Shown: positions 5,388 through 13,730 of the stretch, piece after piece
How the letters are laid out: the number at the start of each line of letters is the position of its first letter
Numbering within the stretch: the stretch's first letter is position 1
DNA from: a virus
Direction: 5' to 3' (one strand)
Length of the DNA stretch: 31,779 bases
IMG/VR virus record: IMGVR_UViG_3300027541_000340
Span: 1 to 31,779 of that record
Program-made: the position numbers and the translations under genes
The notes under the pieces: generated by a model
What the model saw: only the letters and a program-made list of their open reading frames with translations
Database searches by the model: none
What the model was told of the DNA's origin: nothing

Positions 5388-7624
5388 TATTACTGTTACT
5401 TCCATTTGTAACATATTCCCAAGACACATTATTTTCCAAACAATTATCAACGGTTACAGTCCGTTCAGCAGGTAAAAAATCTACTGAAGTAGCTGTAATA
5501 TCAACCATTCGTAACGCATCAGTAGTTTCGGATGGTGTATCCATTGATTTTATTAAAAAAACACCTGATAGAAATGTTGGGGATGCACTTAAAAGAGTAA
5601 GTGGTGTTACTATACAAAACGATAAGTTTGTATTAGTAAGAGGATTAGCAGACCGTTATAATTCTGCTATGTTAAACAAAACCCTTCTACCATCAACTGA
5701 ACCTGATAGGAGAGCATTTTCTTTTGATTTAATTCCAACGGCATTAATTGATAATATTATAGTATCTAAATCGGCATCGGCAAATCTACCTGGCGATTGG
5801 AGTGGTGGATTGGTGCAAGTTTCAACAAAAGAAGTATCCGATAACTTTTTTAATATCTCATTGGGAAGTGGTTGGGGCTCAGTTTCATCTCTTAAAGATT
5901 TTAAGTTAGTTCAAGCTACTGAATTCCCTTCCACATTCCCATCCACATACAAATATCGTATTAGTGGTAATGGTGATAAAAGATTATACACAAAACAATT
6001 CAGTAATCCAATTGCTGAATCATTCACATCATCTCCAAACTTAAATGGCGGACTTTCATTTGGATATAAAAGAAATAAATGGAACGCATTATTTAGTTCA
6101 ACAATCAGAAATTCATATACTCTAAATTACATAGATAGAATAGATTATCAATCATCTACTGAATTAGCATATGATTACAAAGATACTTTATTTTCAAAAA
6201 GATTTTCCGCAAATGGTTTATTAAACTTAACTTATTTGGGTGAAAACCGATATAGTTGGAAAACATTAGTGAACTATCAAGCAGATGATAGCTATTTGAC
6301 TAGAAATGGTGAGAACTATGATAACGTTCAAAATGTTCATAGTAATTCAACAAATCATATAAACAATATTGTAATTAATTCTCAATTTGATGGCAAGATT
6401 AAAACTTTAGATTTTAATTTAGGATATAATTTTATATTCAGAGAGCAACCTGATTATAGAGTTAATCCAATTACAAAATCATTAGGTGTAAATGAACCAT
6501 ACGCAACTGCATGGAGAGATACATATCGCTTTTGGAGTGTAATGGATGAGAATAGTTTTAATGGTAATATTAACAAAGATTTTGGTAAGATAAAAGTTGG
6601 TGGTGGTTATCTAAAAAAGATTAGAGGATTTAATGCAAGAATTTTCAGATATACTTCAACTGATATGTTAGATGAAATAACTAACAATACAGACAAATAC
6701 ACTGCGGATTTTGATTTGGGTTCTCTTTATTCAATGTATGAGAACGATTTTGGTAAATGGAAACTAAACACAGGATTAAGAGGTGAATATAATTTATTTG
6801 ATGTATCTACCGCAGATTTTAGTGGACAAAAAGTAAATGTTAATAGAGAGTATTTAGACCTTTTACCTTCGTTAAATCTTTCTTATAATTTAGATAAAAC
6901 AAAATATAGATTTTCAGTAAGTAAAACATTAGCAAGACCTGAATTTAGAGAAGTAGCTAATTTTGCTTATTATGATTTTGTAAGAAATGCACAATTATTA
7001 GGTAATCCTAAATTAGAAAAATCTGACATCTATAATTTGGACTTAAAGTATGAATTATATCCAAAAGCAGGTGAGAACATTTCATTTTCATTATTTGGTA
7101 AAAACTTTATAAAACCAATTGAACAAATAGTAGCAGATGGCTCAGTTCCTTCAAACCTTTTATTAACATATACCAATCCAAAATCTGCAATTCTTTATGG
7201 TGCTGAATTAGAGGTTCGTAAAAAAATAAATGGCTGGTTTGATTTTTATACAAACGCATCGGTAATGAATTCCGAAGTAGAAGTGAATGGTGTTAAAAGA
7301 CAATTGCAAGGACAATCAAATTATGTATTAAACGCAGGAGTTAATATAAAGAAAAAGAACAATACTCTTAATCTAACTTATAATAGAGTTGGTGATAGAA
7401 TATCAGCAGTAGGATTTCAGGGTTATCCAAACATTTTTGAAAATAGTAGAAATGTATTGGATATAACCCTTTTACATAAACTTAAAAAAGGAGAAATAAA
7501 ATTGGCAATAGGTGATGTATTTTCGCAACCATCAATCTATTATCAAAAGTTACAAACAAAGAGAAATCTTATAAAAACAAACAACGAACAAACAATTTCA
7601 TTAACATTAAATTTGAATCTATGA
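5372..7624 (+). CDS. TonB-dependent outer-membrane receptor
   Basis: A 750-residue protein with signal peptide (MRAFLLLLLLPFVTYS, cleaved near residue 16). A TonB-box-like 'STVTVRSAG' follows, then a plug domain (about residues 45-150) with 'VGDALKRVSGVTI', 'VLVRGLADRYNS' and 'LIDNIIVSKSASANLPGDWSG'. The remainder is a beta barrel of alternating aromatic strands, ending in 'ISLTLNLNL'. Such receptors import large or scarce nutrients across the outer membrane using TonB energy. The N-terminal carboxypeptidase-like domain common in Bacteroidetes SusC proteins is absent. Its stop overlaps the next lipoprotein gene (ATGA), implying coupled expression. A hairpin covers its start codon. No frameshift or missing plug motif is seen, so it appears functional. 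A phage copy of such a gene is unusual. Confidence 0.9.
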   Translation: MRAFLLLLLLPFVTYSQDTLFSKQLSTVTVRSAGKKSTEVAVISTIRNASVVSDGVSIDFIKKTPDRNVGDALKRVSGVTIQNDKFVLVRGLADRYNSAMLNKTLLPSTEPDRRAFSFDLIPTALIDNIIVSKSASANLPGDWSGGLVQVSTKEVSDNFFNISLGSGWGSVSSLKDFKLVQATEFPSTFPSTYKYRISGNGDKRLYTKQFSNPIAESFTSSPNLNGGLSFGYKRNKWNALFSSTIRNSYTLNYIDRIDYQSSTELAYDYKDTLFSKRFSANGLLNLTYLGENRYSWKTLVNYQADDSYLTRNGENYDNVQNVHSNSTNHINNIVINSQFDGKIKTLDFNLGYNFIFREQPDYRVNPITKSLGVNEPYATAWRDTYRFWSVMDENSFNGNINKDFGKIKVGGGYLKKIRGFNARIFRYTSTDMLDEITNNTDKYTADFDLGSLYSMYENDFGKWKLNTGLRGEYNLFDVSTADFSGQKVNVNREYLDLLPSLNLSYNLDKTKYRFSVSKTLARPEFREVANFAYYDFVRNAQLLGNPKLEKSDIYNLDLKYELYPKAGENISFSLFGKNFIKPIEQIVADGSVPSNLLLTYTNPKSAILYGAELEVRKKINGWFDFYTNASVMNSEVEVNGVKRQLQGQSNYVLNAGVNIKKKNNTLNLTYNRVGDRISAVGFQGYPNIFENSRNVLDITLLHKLKKGEIKLAIGDVFSQPSIYYQKLQTKRNLIKTNNEQTISLTLNLNL

Positions 7625-8823
7625 AAAAGCTATTAGGAATTATTTTAGTATTAGGATTATTCAGTTGCAAAAAAGAATTAGGTGGAACTGATATTCCTGT
7701 AAATGTACCATCATCAACAATTTTGAGTGGTAACATCAACACAACAACAACTTTAACATCAGACAAAACATGGACCTTAAAAGGATATGTTTATGTAATT
7801 GATGGAGCAAAACTTATCATTCAGCCAGGTACAACAATCGTATCCGATATCGCTGAGAAAGGTGCATTAATTATTGAAAGAGGTGCACAAATAATTGCAG
7901 AAGGAACTGCGGCAAAACCAATTGTATTTACATCTGGTAAAGCTGTTGGTGAAAGAGCACCTGGTGATTGGGGTGGTGTGGTTATATTAGGTAGAGCAAC
8001 TACTAATAGAACTTCAGAACCAACAATTGAAGGTGGTATTGGTAGACCTTATGGTGGAACTAACGATTTGGATAATAGTGGTATCCTAAAATATGTTAGA
8101 ATTGAATACGCAGGAATTGCAGCAATGCCAAACTCCGAAATTAATGGATTAACATTAGGTGGTGTAGGTAGTGGAACAACTTTAGAGTATATCCAAACTG
8201 TTTACGCTAACGATGATGCATTTGAATTCTTTGGTGGAACTGTAAACGCTAAAAACTTATACGCATACGCAACTGCGGATGATGATTACGATTTTGATTT
8301 TGGATATAGAGGTTCGGTATCTTATTCAGTATCAAAGAGAGACCCACAATTCGTAGATGCTGGTGATGCTGGAAATGGTGTAGAGTGTGATAATGATGGA
8401 ACAGGTACAACTGCACAACCATTCACACATCCTAAATTAGATAATATGATTTTAGTTGGACCATTTGATGCGACCTCTTTAGCAAACCATAATTTAGGTT
8501 TAAGATGGAGACGTGCAACTCAATTTACAATGACTAACTCAAAAATCATTGGTTATCAAAAAGGTGGTTTCTCAATTGAAAGTAATGAAACTGCACAAGC
8601 TTATAAAGATGGAGTTTCTAAATTTGAAAACAATGAGATTCAGGCATTTGACCCATTGTTAAACTTCAAATCAACATCAACTGTTTTTACAGCAGCGGAT
8701 ATGAAAACAAAAGCTTTATCACAAGGTAATAAAGAGGTATCTTATACAAAATCTGAAATGGAAACGCTATCCAAACCAATATGGTCTAATGGATGGACTA
8801 GATTTCCATCAAAAGGTAATTAA
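7621..8823 (+). CDS. beta-helix outer-membrane lipoprotein, partner of TonB receptor
   Basis: A 400-residue protein with a lipoprotein signal (lipobox L-F-S-C at residues 13-16, then K-K-E). The body has the right-handed parallel beta-helix look of a Bacteroidetes family often encoded beside TonB receptors: 'WTLKGYVYVIDGAKLIIQPG', 'ALIIERGAQIIAEGTAAKPI', 'WGGVVILGRA', then 'LKYVRIEYAG' and an Asp-rich segment around 'ATADDDYDFDFGY'. The Asp-rich loop may bind metal. The gene overlaps the receptor by ATGA, so the two are probably made together, in the way SusD-type lipoproteins accompany SusC receptors, though this is a different fold. The ligand is unknown. A strong terminator follows. Confidence 0.85.
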   Translation: MKKLLGIILVLGLFSCKKELGGTDIPVNVPSSTILSGNINTTTTLTSDKTWTLKGYVYVIDGAKLIIQPGTTIVSDIAEKGALIIERGAQIIAEGTAAKPIVFTSGKAVGERAPGDWGGVVILGRATTNRTSEPTIEGGIGRPYGGTNDLDNSGILKYVRIEYAGIAAMPNSEINGLTLGGVGSGTTLEYIQTVYANDDAFEFFGGTVNAKNLYAYATADDDYDFDFGYRGSVSYSVSKRDPQFVDAGDAGNGVECDNDGTGTTAQPFTHPKLDNMILVGPFDATSLANHNLGLRWRRATQFTMTNSKIIGYQKGGFSIESNETAQAYKDGVSKFENNEIQAFDPLLNFKSTSTVFTAADMKTKALSQGNKEVSYTKSEMETLSKPIWSNGWTRFPSKGN

Positions 8824-8840
8824 TAATAAATTAATACAAT

Positions 8841-8872
8841 AACCCTCACTTCATAGTGGGGGTTTATTATTT
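8841..8872 (+). terminator. Rho-independent terminator
   Basis: A 10-bp stem (8841-8850 with 8855-8864, one G-U pair), loop TCAT, then a T-rich tail. It ends the receptor/lipoprotein operon. Confidence 0.88.
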
Positions 8873-8875
8873 ATA
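8868..8875 (+). promoter_or_regulatory. TATTTATA element after terminator
   Basis: TATTTATA right after the terminator, but only three bases before the glycosyltransferase ATG. If it is a promoter, the transcript would be nearly leaderless. This is the weakest match to the pattern in spacing. Confidence 0.35.
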
Positions 8876-8878
8876 TCT

Positions 8879-9595
8879 ATGTTAAACAAACAACTTACAA
8901 TTGTGATTCCTTGTAAAAACGAAGGCATCAACATTTATGATTGTGTAGGATTAATTCATAAACAAAAATTTGTAGAAGGAGTTCGTGTCATAATAGCAGA
9001 TTGTTCTGATGATATAGAATCTTTGAATTGGTTATATAGATGTATCGCAGATTTTTCTGATAAATTGATTATAAAAATAATTGATGGCGGATTTCCTGCA
9101 AAAGCCCGTTTAGAAGGTAGTAAATGGGTAACAACTCCATATATTCTTTTTTTAGATGCTGATATAATGTTGAAAGAAAGAGATGTTTTAATTCAATCAT
9201 ATGAAAATATTTTTGCATTTGAAAAACATTTATTAACAGTTCCTTTCCAAACCGAATATGGTTGGAATTGGGCATTTAGATTATTTGATATTACACAATG
9301 GCTAAGTTGTGCAATTGGAACACCATTTGCAATTGGTGGATTTCAATTATGGAATACAAAAGAATATTGGAAAACAGGTGGATACGTTGAAACTCAAAAA
9401 TTTGCAGAAGATTATTGGATTTCTTCAAAATGTAAAAAGAATAAATTTTTAATTCTAAGAATAAATGGTATTTGGACAAGTGCAAGAAGATTTAAGAAAA
9501 AAGGAATTCGTTATATGATATGGCTTATGATTAAAAGTTATATTAATAGAAATAATCCTAAGTTTTTTGATGAGGACCATAACTATTGGAAATAA
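8879..9595 (+). CDS. GT-A fold (family 2-like) glycosyltransferase
   Basis: A 238-residue soluble enzyme. It opens directly with the nucleotide-sugar binding strand 'LTIVIPCKNEG' (residues 6-16), continues with 'VRVIIADCSDD', and has the metal-binding D-A-D at residues 93-95 (ILFLDADIM). The acceptor-side elements 'GGFQLWNTKEYWKTGGY' and 'AEDYWIS' follow, then a basic C-terminal tail (ARRFKKKG). These are the usual family 2 motifs, and the length suits a single-domain enzyme with no membrane anchor. It probably transfers one sugar to lipid A, O-antigen, capsule or a virion protein. It overlaps the next phosphoesterase gene by one base (TAATG), suggesting a shared pathway. Confidence 0.85.
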   Translation: MLNKQLTIVIPCKNEGINIYDCVGLIHKQKFVEGVRVIIADCSDDIESLNWLYRCIADFSDKLIIKIIDGGFPAKARLEGSKWVTTPYILFLDADIMLKERDVLIQSYENIFAFEKHLLTVPFQTEYGWNWAFRLFDITQWLSCAIGTPFAIGGFQLWNTKEYWKTGGYVETQKFAEDYWISSKCKKNKFLILRINGIWTSARRFKKKGIRYMIWLMIKSYINRNNPKFFDEDHNYWK

Positions 9596-10335
9596 TGATA
9601 TATAAAGCAATTATAGTATCAGATTTACATTTAGGTACAAAAGATAGTAAAGCAGAGGAGTTTATAGAATTTATTGAAAAACATCCTACTGAATTATTAA
9701 TCCTTAATGGAGATATAATTGATGGGTGGGCAATCAATAGAGGAAGTAAATGGAAAAAACAGCATACAAAAGTAATAAGTAAATTATTAAAACTTTCAAA
9801 TAAAATTAAAATTATTTGGATAAGAGGAAATCACGATGAATTTGTTCAAGAATTTATTGGTTCGCATTTTGGGGGAGTTGAAATTAGAGAAGATTACCGA
9901 TTACAATATTATGAACATATTGAATATGATAATTGGAAATCAAAATGTTACTATATTTTTCACGGAGATGTAATTGATGTTTTTATTACCAAATATAAAT
10001 GGTTATCAAAGTTGGGAGCGGTTGGTTACGATTTTGCTCTTTGGTTAAATCGCCAATATAACAAATATCGCAAATGGAGAAATCTACCCTACCAATCAAT
10101 CTCTCAAAAAATCAAAGCAGGCGTAAAAGCCGCTACCAACTATGTTAATGATTTTGAGGTAACTGCTCTTAAAATGGCAGAAAAGAAAGGATGTGATGGA
10201 GTAATTTGTGGACATATTCATCAACCCGAAGATAGAGTTATAAATGGTAAGAGATATGTTAATAGTGGTGATTGGGTAGAAAATATGAGTGCAGTTTTGG
10301 TAGATACTTATGGAAGATTATATTTATATAGGTAA
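9595..10335 (+). CDS. LpxH-like metallophosphoesterase
   Basis: A 246-residue calcineurin-type phosphoesterase. All five metal-site blocks are present: D10 and H12 (SDLHLG), D40 (NGDIIDGW), N79-H80-D81 (RGNHDE), H123 (HGD) and H207-x-H209 (GHIHQP). A helical insert lies between the last two. This layout is that of UDP-2,3-diacylglucosamine diphosphatase-like proteins, which cleave the pyrophosphate in lipid A synthesis. The ATG at 9595 was chosen; a TTG nine bases upstream is less likely, and the ATG start gives a TAATG overlap with the glycosyltransferase. The pairing suggests modification of lipid A or another glycolipid. Substrate is not provable from sequence. Confidence 0.85.
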   Translation: MIYKAIIVSDLHLGTKDSKAEEFIEFIEKHPTELLILNGDIIDGWAINRGSKWKKQHTKVISKLLKLSNKIKIIWIRGNHDEFVQEFIGSHFGGVEIREDYRLQYYEHIEYDNWKSKCYYIFHGDVIDVFITKYKWLSKLGAVGYDFALWLNRQYNKYRKWRNLPYQSISQKIKAGVKAATNYVNDFEVTALKMAEKKGCDGVICGHIHQPEDRVINGKRYVNSGDWVENMSAVLVDTYGRLYLYR

Positions 10336-10345
10336 AACCTATATA
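10320..10345 (+). promoter_or_regulatory. ATATTTATA element plus 9-bp hairpin before an envelope gene
   Basis: ATATTTATA (10320-10328) spans the 3' end of the phosphoesterase gene. It overlaps a perfect inverted repeat, 10325-10333 with 10337-10345 (TATATAGGT/ACCTATATA), with a 3-base loop. The repeat contains the upstream stop codon and ends two bases before the next ATG. Confidence 0.5.
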
Positions 10346-10347
10346 AT

Positions 10348-11238
10348 ATGGAAAAAACACTTACATGGTTATTTGATTTTTCTGAATGGAAAACCAAAAT
10401 ACAATTCAGTAAAGGATTTGTTTGGGGATTAATTTTATTTTTTTCCCTTTTATTTTTTTCTAATATTACTTTCTCACAAGTTAGTAGTTGGAGAACAAAT
10501 CCACCACAACAAAGAGTAGAAGCTCCTAGAATACAACCATCAATCCCACAAAGAAATGATGTAAGTAAATGGAGAACACAAACTGAACCAATCAGACCAG
10601 GTCATCCAATTCCAACTCAACCCCTAACAAGAAGATGGAGACCTACATTGGCAAACCCATATGGATTAATGTGGGGAACTTGGGGATGGTATCAACCATA
10701 TCCTTACATTTGGCATGATAACTACGGATGGAGACATAAAAGTGTAGTTCGTATTTATGAGAATGGTAAAAGAGATACTGTTGTAGTAAAACCATTATTA
10801 ATTCAGGCTGGTTTAGGTAAAACTAATAATGAGCAAGCTAACTTTTGGGGAACTATTGGTGGACCTAAAGGATATTTCATTTTAGATTATGTAATGACAT
10901 ATGAAATAGATAGAAATCAATATTTTCCAAATGGTAATCTAGCTATCGCAGATTTTCCAATTAGTAAAGAGATATTTAAAAAAGAACATACCCTTTATTT
11001 AGGAGCTGGTAAGAGATTTGGTAAGTTGGGAGTACATGGTATGGTAGGATTTGGTAATGAGATTCAAAGATATCAAGGTAGAGATGCATTGGGTGGTATT
11101 TCTTTCCCAAAATCAAATATAAATTTTACAACAATTAAATTTGGCGCAGTTAAAGATTTTAAATGGTTTAGTTTGAAGTTTGATACTGACCCAATAAGAG
11201 GTTATTCACAGTTGGGTATTGGATTGAATAACTTTTAA
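10348..11238 (+). CDS. exported envelope protein with W-R-T repeats
   Basis: A 296-residue protein. A ~25-residue hydrophilic start precedes one hydrophobic segment, about residues 26-42 ('GLILFFSLLFFSNITFSQ'), which acts as an extended signal peptide or anchor. A Pro/Arg/Gln-rich linker follows, with two 'S-x-WRT' units, then a Trp/Tyr-rich part ('WGTWGWYQPYPYIWHDNYGW'). The second half alternates short strands ('KLGVHGMVGFGNEI', 'YSQLGIGLNNF'), as in outer-membrane barrels, and ends in Phe. It overlaps the next gene by one base. Function is not recognised; it may sit in the outer membrane with the following barrel-like protein. Confidence 0.7.
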   Translation: MEKTLTWLFDFSEWKTKIQFSKGFVWGLILFFSLLFFSNITFSQVSSWRTNPPQQRVEAPRIQPSIPQRNDVSKWRTQTEPIRPGHPIPTQPLTRRWRPTLANPYGLMWGTWGWYQPYPYIWHDNYGWRHKSVVRIYENGKRDTVVVKPLLIQAGLGKTNNEQANFWGTIGGPKGYFILDYVMTYEIDRNQYFPNGNLAIADFPISKEIFKKEHTLYLGAGKRFGKLGVHGMVGFGNEIQRYQGRDALGGISFPKSNINFTTIKFGAVKDFKWFSLKFDTDPIRGYSQLGIGLNNF

Positions 11239-12710
11239 TGAAAAAATGGATAATTGGTATTATAGTATTGTTTTTGTTTGCTTTTAAAGCTAACGGACAA
11301 ACCTATACCCAAACTTTTGTTGATAAATGTACTGGTGAAATTAAGGTTGCAACAACTACAATGGTAAATGGAAGTGCAACGGTATCTTTCTATAATCAGG
11401 TTAGAACTTTTACTCCATTGGAAGTACAAAGTGGAGCAGTACAGGCTTGGATAGCAGCAACTTATGCAGCTTATTCAACTATGGCATGTCCTACTAATCA
11501 AGTTGTTCAACAAACTGTAACACAAGCAGTTTCTCAAGCAGCATCACAAGCTGCATCACAAGCAGCAGCCGCAGCTTCATCTGCAGCTAGTTCAGCAGCT
11601 TCATCGGCAGCAAGTTCAGCAGCATCTTCATCAGCAAGTTCCGCTGCAAGTAGTTCTGCAAGTTCAGCTGCATCTTCATCGGCAAGTAGTTCTGCAGCAA
11701 GTAGTGGAGCATCTTCATCAACACCACCTTCTAGTTCATCCTCGTCACAAAGTGGGGGTAGTTCTTCATCATCCTCGTCACAAAGTGGGGGTAGTTCTTC
11801 GGAAAGTAAGGGTAGTGGTAGTTCTACTGAGCAAAAGAGTGAGCAAAAGACAGAACAAAAATCTGAGCAAAAACAAGAACAAAAACAGGAAGAAAAGAAA
11901 GAGGAATCTAAATCAGAATCTAAAAAAGAAGAAAAAAAGGAAGAATCTAAAGAAGAAAAGAAAGAAGAATCAAAAGAGGAAAAGAAAGACGAGAAAAAAG
12001 AAGAAAAGAAAAGTGAAAAAAAAGAAGAAAAGAAAAAACAAAGAGCTCAAGTATCTTCTCCAATGATATTAGCATCCGATTTAGCATCTAACCAATCTCC
12101 TGATAAAACAACTTCTTTAATGTTATCTATGGGTGTATCTAAATCATCTTTAATGGGTGATAAATCATATTCTGCTACCGCACTTATATGGAGTACTTTA
12201 GACCAATTTGCTTTAAGTGGTGGGGTTACTAAGATGGATTTTGATGAAGGTAAACTAAATGGTATTCATTCGTATTCAGCAACTGTTGCATATCTAAAAG
12301 GAACTTTTATGGCTATGCAAGGATACACTTATATCAAACCGCATCCTAAATACGGAACTTATGGTTTTAATGCTGGATTGATTAGTTTATTTATGAGAAA
12401 TGTGGAAAACACTGGATATGATTATTCATTGATGACTTCTTTTGTTGGGTTTTGGACTAAACCTTACCAAATTAACAGGAAAACCACTTTATCCCCTCAG
12501 GTTTTCGTTATGAATTCACCAATTAGTCTAAACACTATGACTGGAAATACTATGGTAAATCGTTCCCCTGGCTTTATATTAGGTTCTGGGTATGATTATA
12601 AAATAAGTAGAAGATTTGCTTTAGGAGCATCCTATAAAGCTGTAATTGCAATTTCTCCACAATTTAGTATGTTACATAATTTCCAAATTGGTTCAAAATT
12701 GGCATTTTAA
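11238..12710 (+). CDS. outer-membrane barrel protein with Ser/Ala and Lys/Glu spacers
   Basis: A 490-residue protein with signal peptide ('IIVLFLFAFKANG-Q', cleaved near residue 20). A small N-terminal domain (to ~95) is followed by a Ser/Ala repeat (about 97-161), a Ser/Gly/Gln segment with an 11-residue tandem repeat, and a Lys/Glu/Ser run (about 197-269) that could form a charged single helix. The last ~220 residues alternate amphipathic strands and end in '...IGSKLAF', the terminal-Phe signature of outer-membrane barrels. The layout suggests a barrel carrying a long periplasmic or external arm. An overlapping 120-codon frame in the repeat region is a by-product of the composition. Confidence 0.75.
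   Translation: MKKWIIGIIVLFLFAFKANGQTYTQTFVDKCTGEIKVATTTMVNGSATVSFYNQVRTFTPLEVQSGAVQAWIAATYAAYSTMACPTNQVVQQTVTQAVSQAASQAASQAAAAASSAASSAASSAASSAASSSASSAASSSASSAASSSASSSAASSGASSSTPPSSSSSSQSGGSSSSSSSQSGGSSSESKGSGSSTEQKSEQKTEQKSEQKQEQKQEEKKEESKSESKKEEKKEESKEEKKEESKEEKKDEKKEEKKSEKKEEKKKQRAQVSSPMILASDLASNQSPDKTTSLMLSMGVSKSSLMGDKSYSATALIWSTLDQFALSGGVTKMDFDEGKLNGIHSYSATVAYLKGTFMAMQGYTYIKPHPKYGTYGFNAGLISLFMRNVENTGYDYSLMTSFVGFWTKPYQINRKTTLSPQVFVMNSPISLNTMTGNTMVNRSPGFILGSGYDYKISRRFALGASYKAVIAISPQFSMLHNFQIGSKLAF
11736..11800 (+). repeat. Tandem 33-base repeat within the Ser/Gly spacer
   Basis: A 32-base unit at 11736-11767 recurs perfectly at 11769-11800 (period 33), encoding an 11-residue Ser/Gln/Gly unit. 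This is a recent slippage-type duplication within coding sequence. Confidence 0.85.
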
Positions 12711-12718
12711 TATTTATA
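12710..12718 (+). promoter_or_regulatory. ATATTTATA element, putative phage late promoter
   Basis: ATATTTATA followed by CACATAAAA, 20 bases before an ATG. The extended form ATATTTATAnACATA is shared with the copies at 16287 and 20917. Confidence 0.55.
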
Positions 12719-12738
12719 CACATAAAAACTAATATCTT

Positions 12739-13389
12739 ATGAAAAAATTGTTGAATTTCAAAAACATCGCAATCGCTGCATTAATCATATATTGTTTATT
12801 ACAGTGGTTTAACCCAGGTGGAGTTATGCCGGGTGGTAGAACTATCAGAATTGATGGTAAAAAATACGAAGTTATAAAACACACAATAGATACTGTAGAA
12901 GTTGAAAAAACTAAAGTGGTAACTAAAAAAGGAAAAGATATTGTGCATGAAGTAATTGAGCACGATACTACAATCCAATTAGTAAATGTTGATACAGCAG
13001 CTTTATTAAAGGATTACTTAGCAAAAGTAGTTTACAAAGATACTTTAAAATTAGATGAAGGATTGGGAACTATTGCATTAACCGATACTATTACTAAGAA
13101 TAGAATTTTAGGTAGAACTTGGGATGCTAAGATTAAACAAAGAGAAATCAAAGAAACTCTTATTGTTAAAGAACCTGCTAAAATGCAAGTATTCTATGGT
13201 TTGAATGCAGGATTTAACAAAACTGATTATGTTTCGTCAGTTGGAGCTGGTTTAGTATTAAAAACTAAAAAGGACAAACTTTACAACTTCAATATTGGTG
13301 TAAACAATAGAACTACTGATGGTACAAATGGTTCATTCTCACCTTATGTTGGATTTGGTACATATTGGAAAATTAAAGTAAAGAAATAA
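12739..13389 (+). CDS. inner-membrane-anchored periplasmic protein with beta C terminus
   Basis: A 216-residue protein. One N-terminal membrane segment (about residues 8-24, 'NIAIAALIIYCLLQWF') lacks a clear cleavage site. 'IDGKKYEVIKHTIDTVEVEK' and an elongated Val/Lys/Asp-rich middle follow, as in Bacteroidetes phage proteins with a KKYEVIKHTIDTV signature. The last ~70 residues alternate strands ('QVFYGLNAGFNKTDYVSSVG', 'SPYVGFGTYWKIKVKK'). An anchor at one end and a beta domain at the other could bridge inner and outer membranes, as spanins do, though the fold is unlike known spanins. It overlaps the next tagged gene by one base. Confidence 0.65.
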   Translation: MKKLLNFKNIAIAALIIYCLLQWFNPGGVMPGGRTIRIDGKKYEVIKHTIDTVEVEKTKVVTKKGKDIVHEVIEHDTTIQLVNVDTAALLKDYLAKVVYKDTLKLDEGLGTIALTDTITKNRILGRTWDAKIKQREIKETLIVKEPAKMQVFYGLNAGFNKTDYVSSVGAGLVLKTKKDKLYNFNIGVNNRTTDGTNGSFSPYVGFGTYWKIKVKK

Positions 13390-13730
13390 TGATAAGTTTA
13401 AAAGCATTATTAACAGAAGCAAAATTTCCGATATATCATAAAACATATACATCGGCTATTAACTCAGCATTAGACTGGGCTAAAAAGTCTGGATATCAAA
13501 TGGATGATGAAGAAATTGCAAGAGAAATAGGAATGGGGCCAAAAAAACCATCCGAAGGTAAAACAAATAGATTTTCTATTAGTTTAACAAAAGGTGGAAA
13601 ACCACAAAGAAAGCAATTACACATTCAAGTGTATAATATGGGAACTTTCAAAAGAAACTTAGATGGTTCTAAAACAAGAAGTATGTTTGGTGGTCAAAAT
13701 GAATTTGAACTAAACTGCTATATTGGATAG
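13389..13730 (+). CDS. tagged conserved phage protein
   Basis: A 113-residue protein beginning MISLKALLTE, the window's 10-residue tag with L-T-E at positions 8-10 and Ala at 11, the closest match to the T4 internal-protein cleavage site. The body ('YHKTYTSAINSALDWAKKSG', 'GMGPKKPSEGKTNRFSI', 'LHIQVYNMGT') resembles small conserved proteins I recall from marine T4-like phages, where a similar tag is also present. No catalytic residues are evident. The middle is basic and Gly/Pro-rich, and the C terminus is beta. It is the first of five consecutive tagged genes, linked by one- to four-base overlaps. A packaged head protein is the likely role. Confidence 0.75.
   Translation: MISLKALLTEAKFPIYHKTYTSAINSALDWAKKSGYQMDDEEIAREIGMGPKKPSEGKTNRFSISLTKGGKPQRKQLHIQVYNMGTFKRNLDGSKTRSMFGGQNEFELNCYIG

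Noticed and set aside
9586-9594. TTG start for the metallophosphoesterase
   Set aside because: The ATG at 9595 gives the TAATG overlap seen throughout and starts just before the first metal motif.
11530-12045. Repeats that might suggest a CRISPR array or recombination site
   Set aside because: They are in-frame codon repeats of Ser/Ala and Lys/Glu within one gene, with no spacer structure.
11704-12066. A 120-codon + strand frame of Lys/Arg/His-rich sequence
   Set aside because: It lies wholly inside the repeat-rich barrel gene in another frame, and its odd composition follows from the Ser and Lys/Glu repeats.
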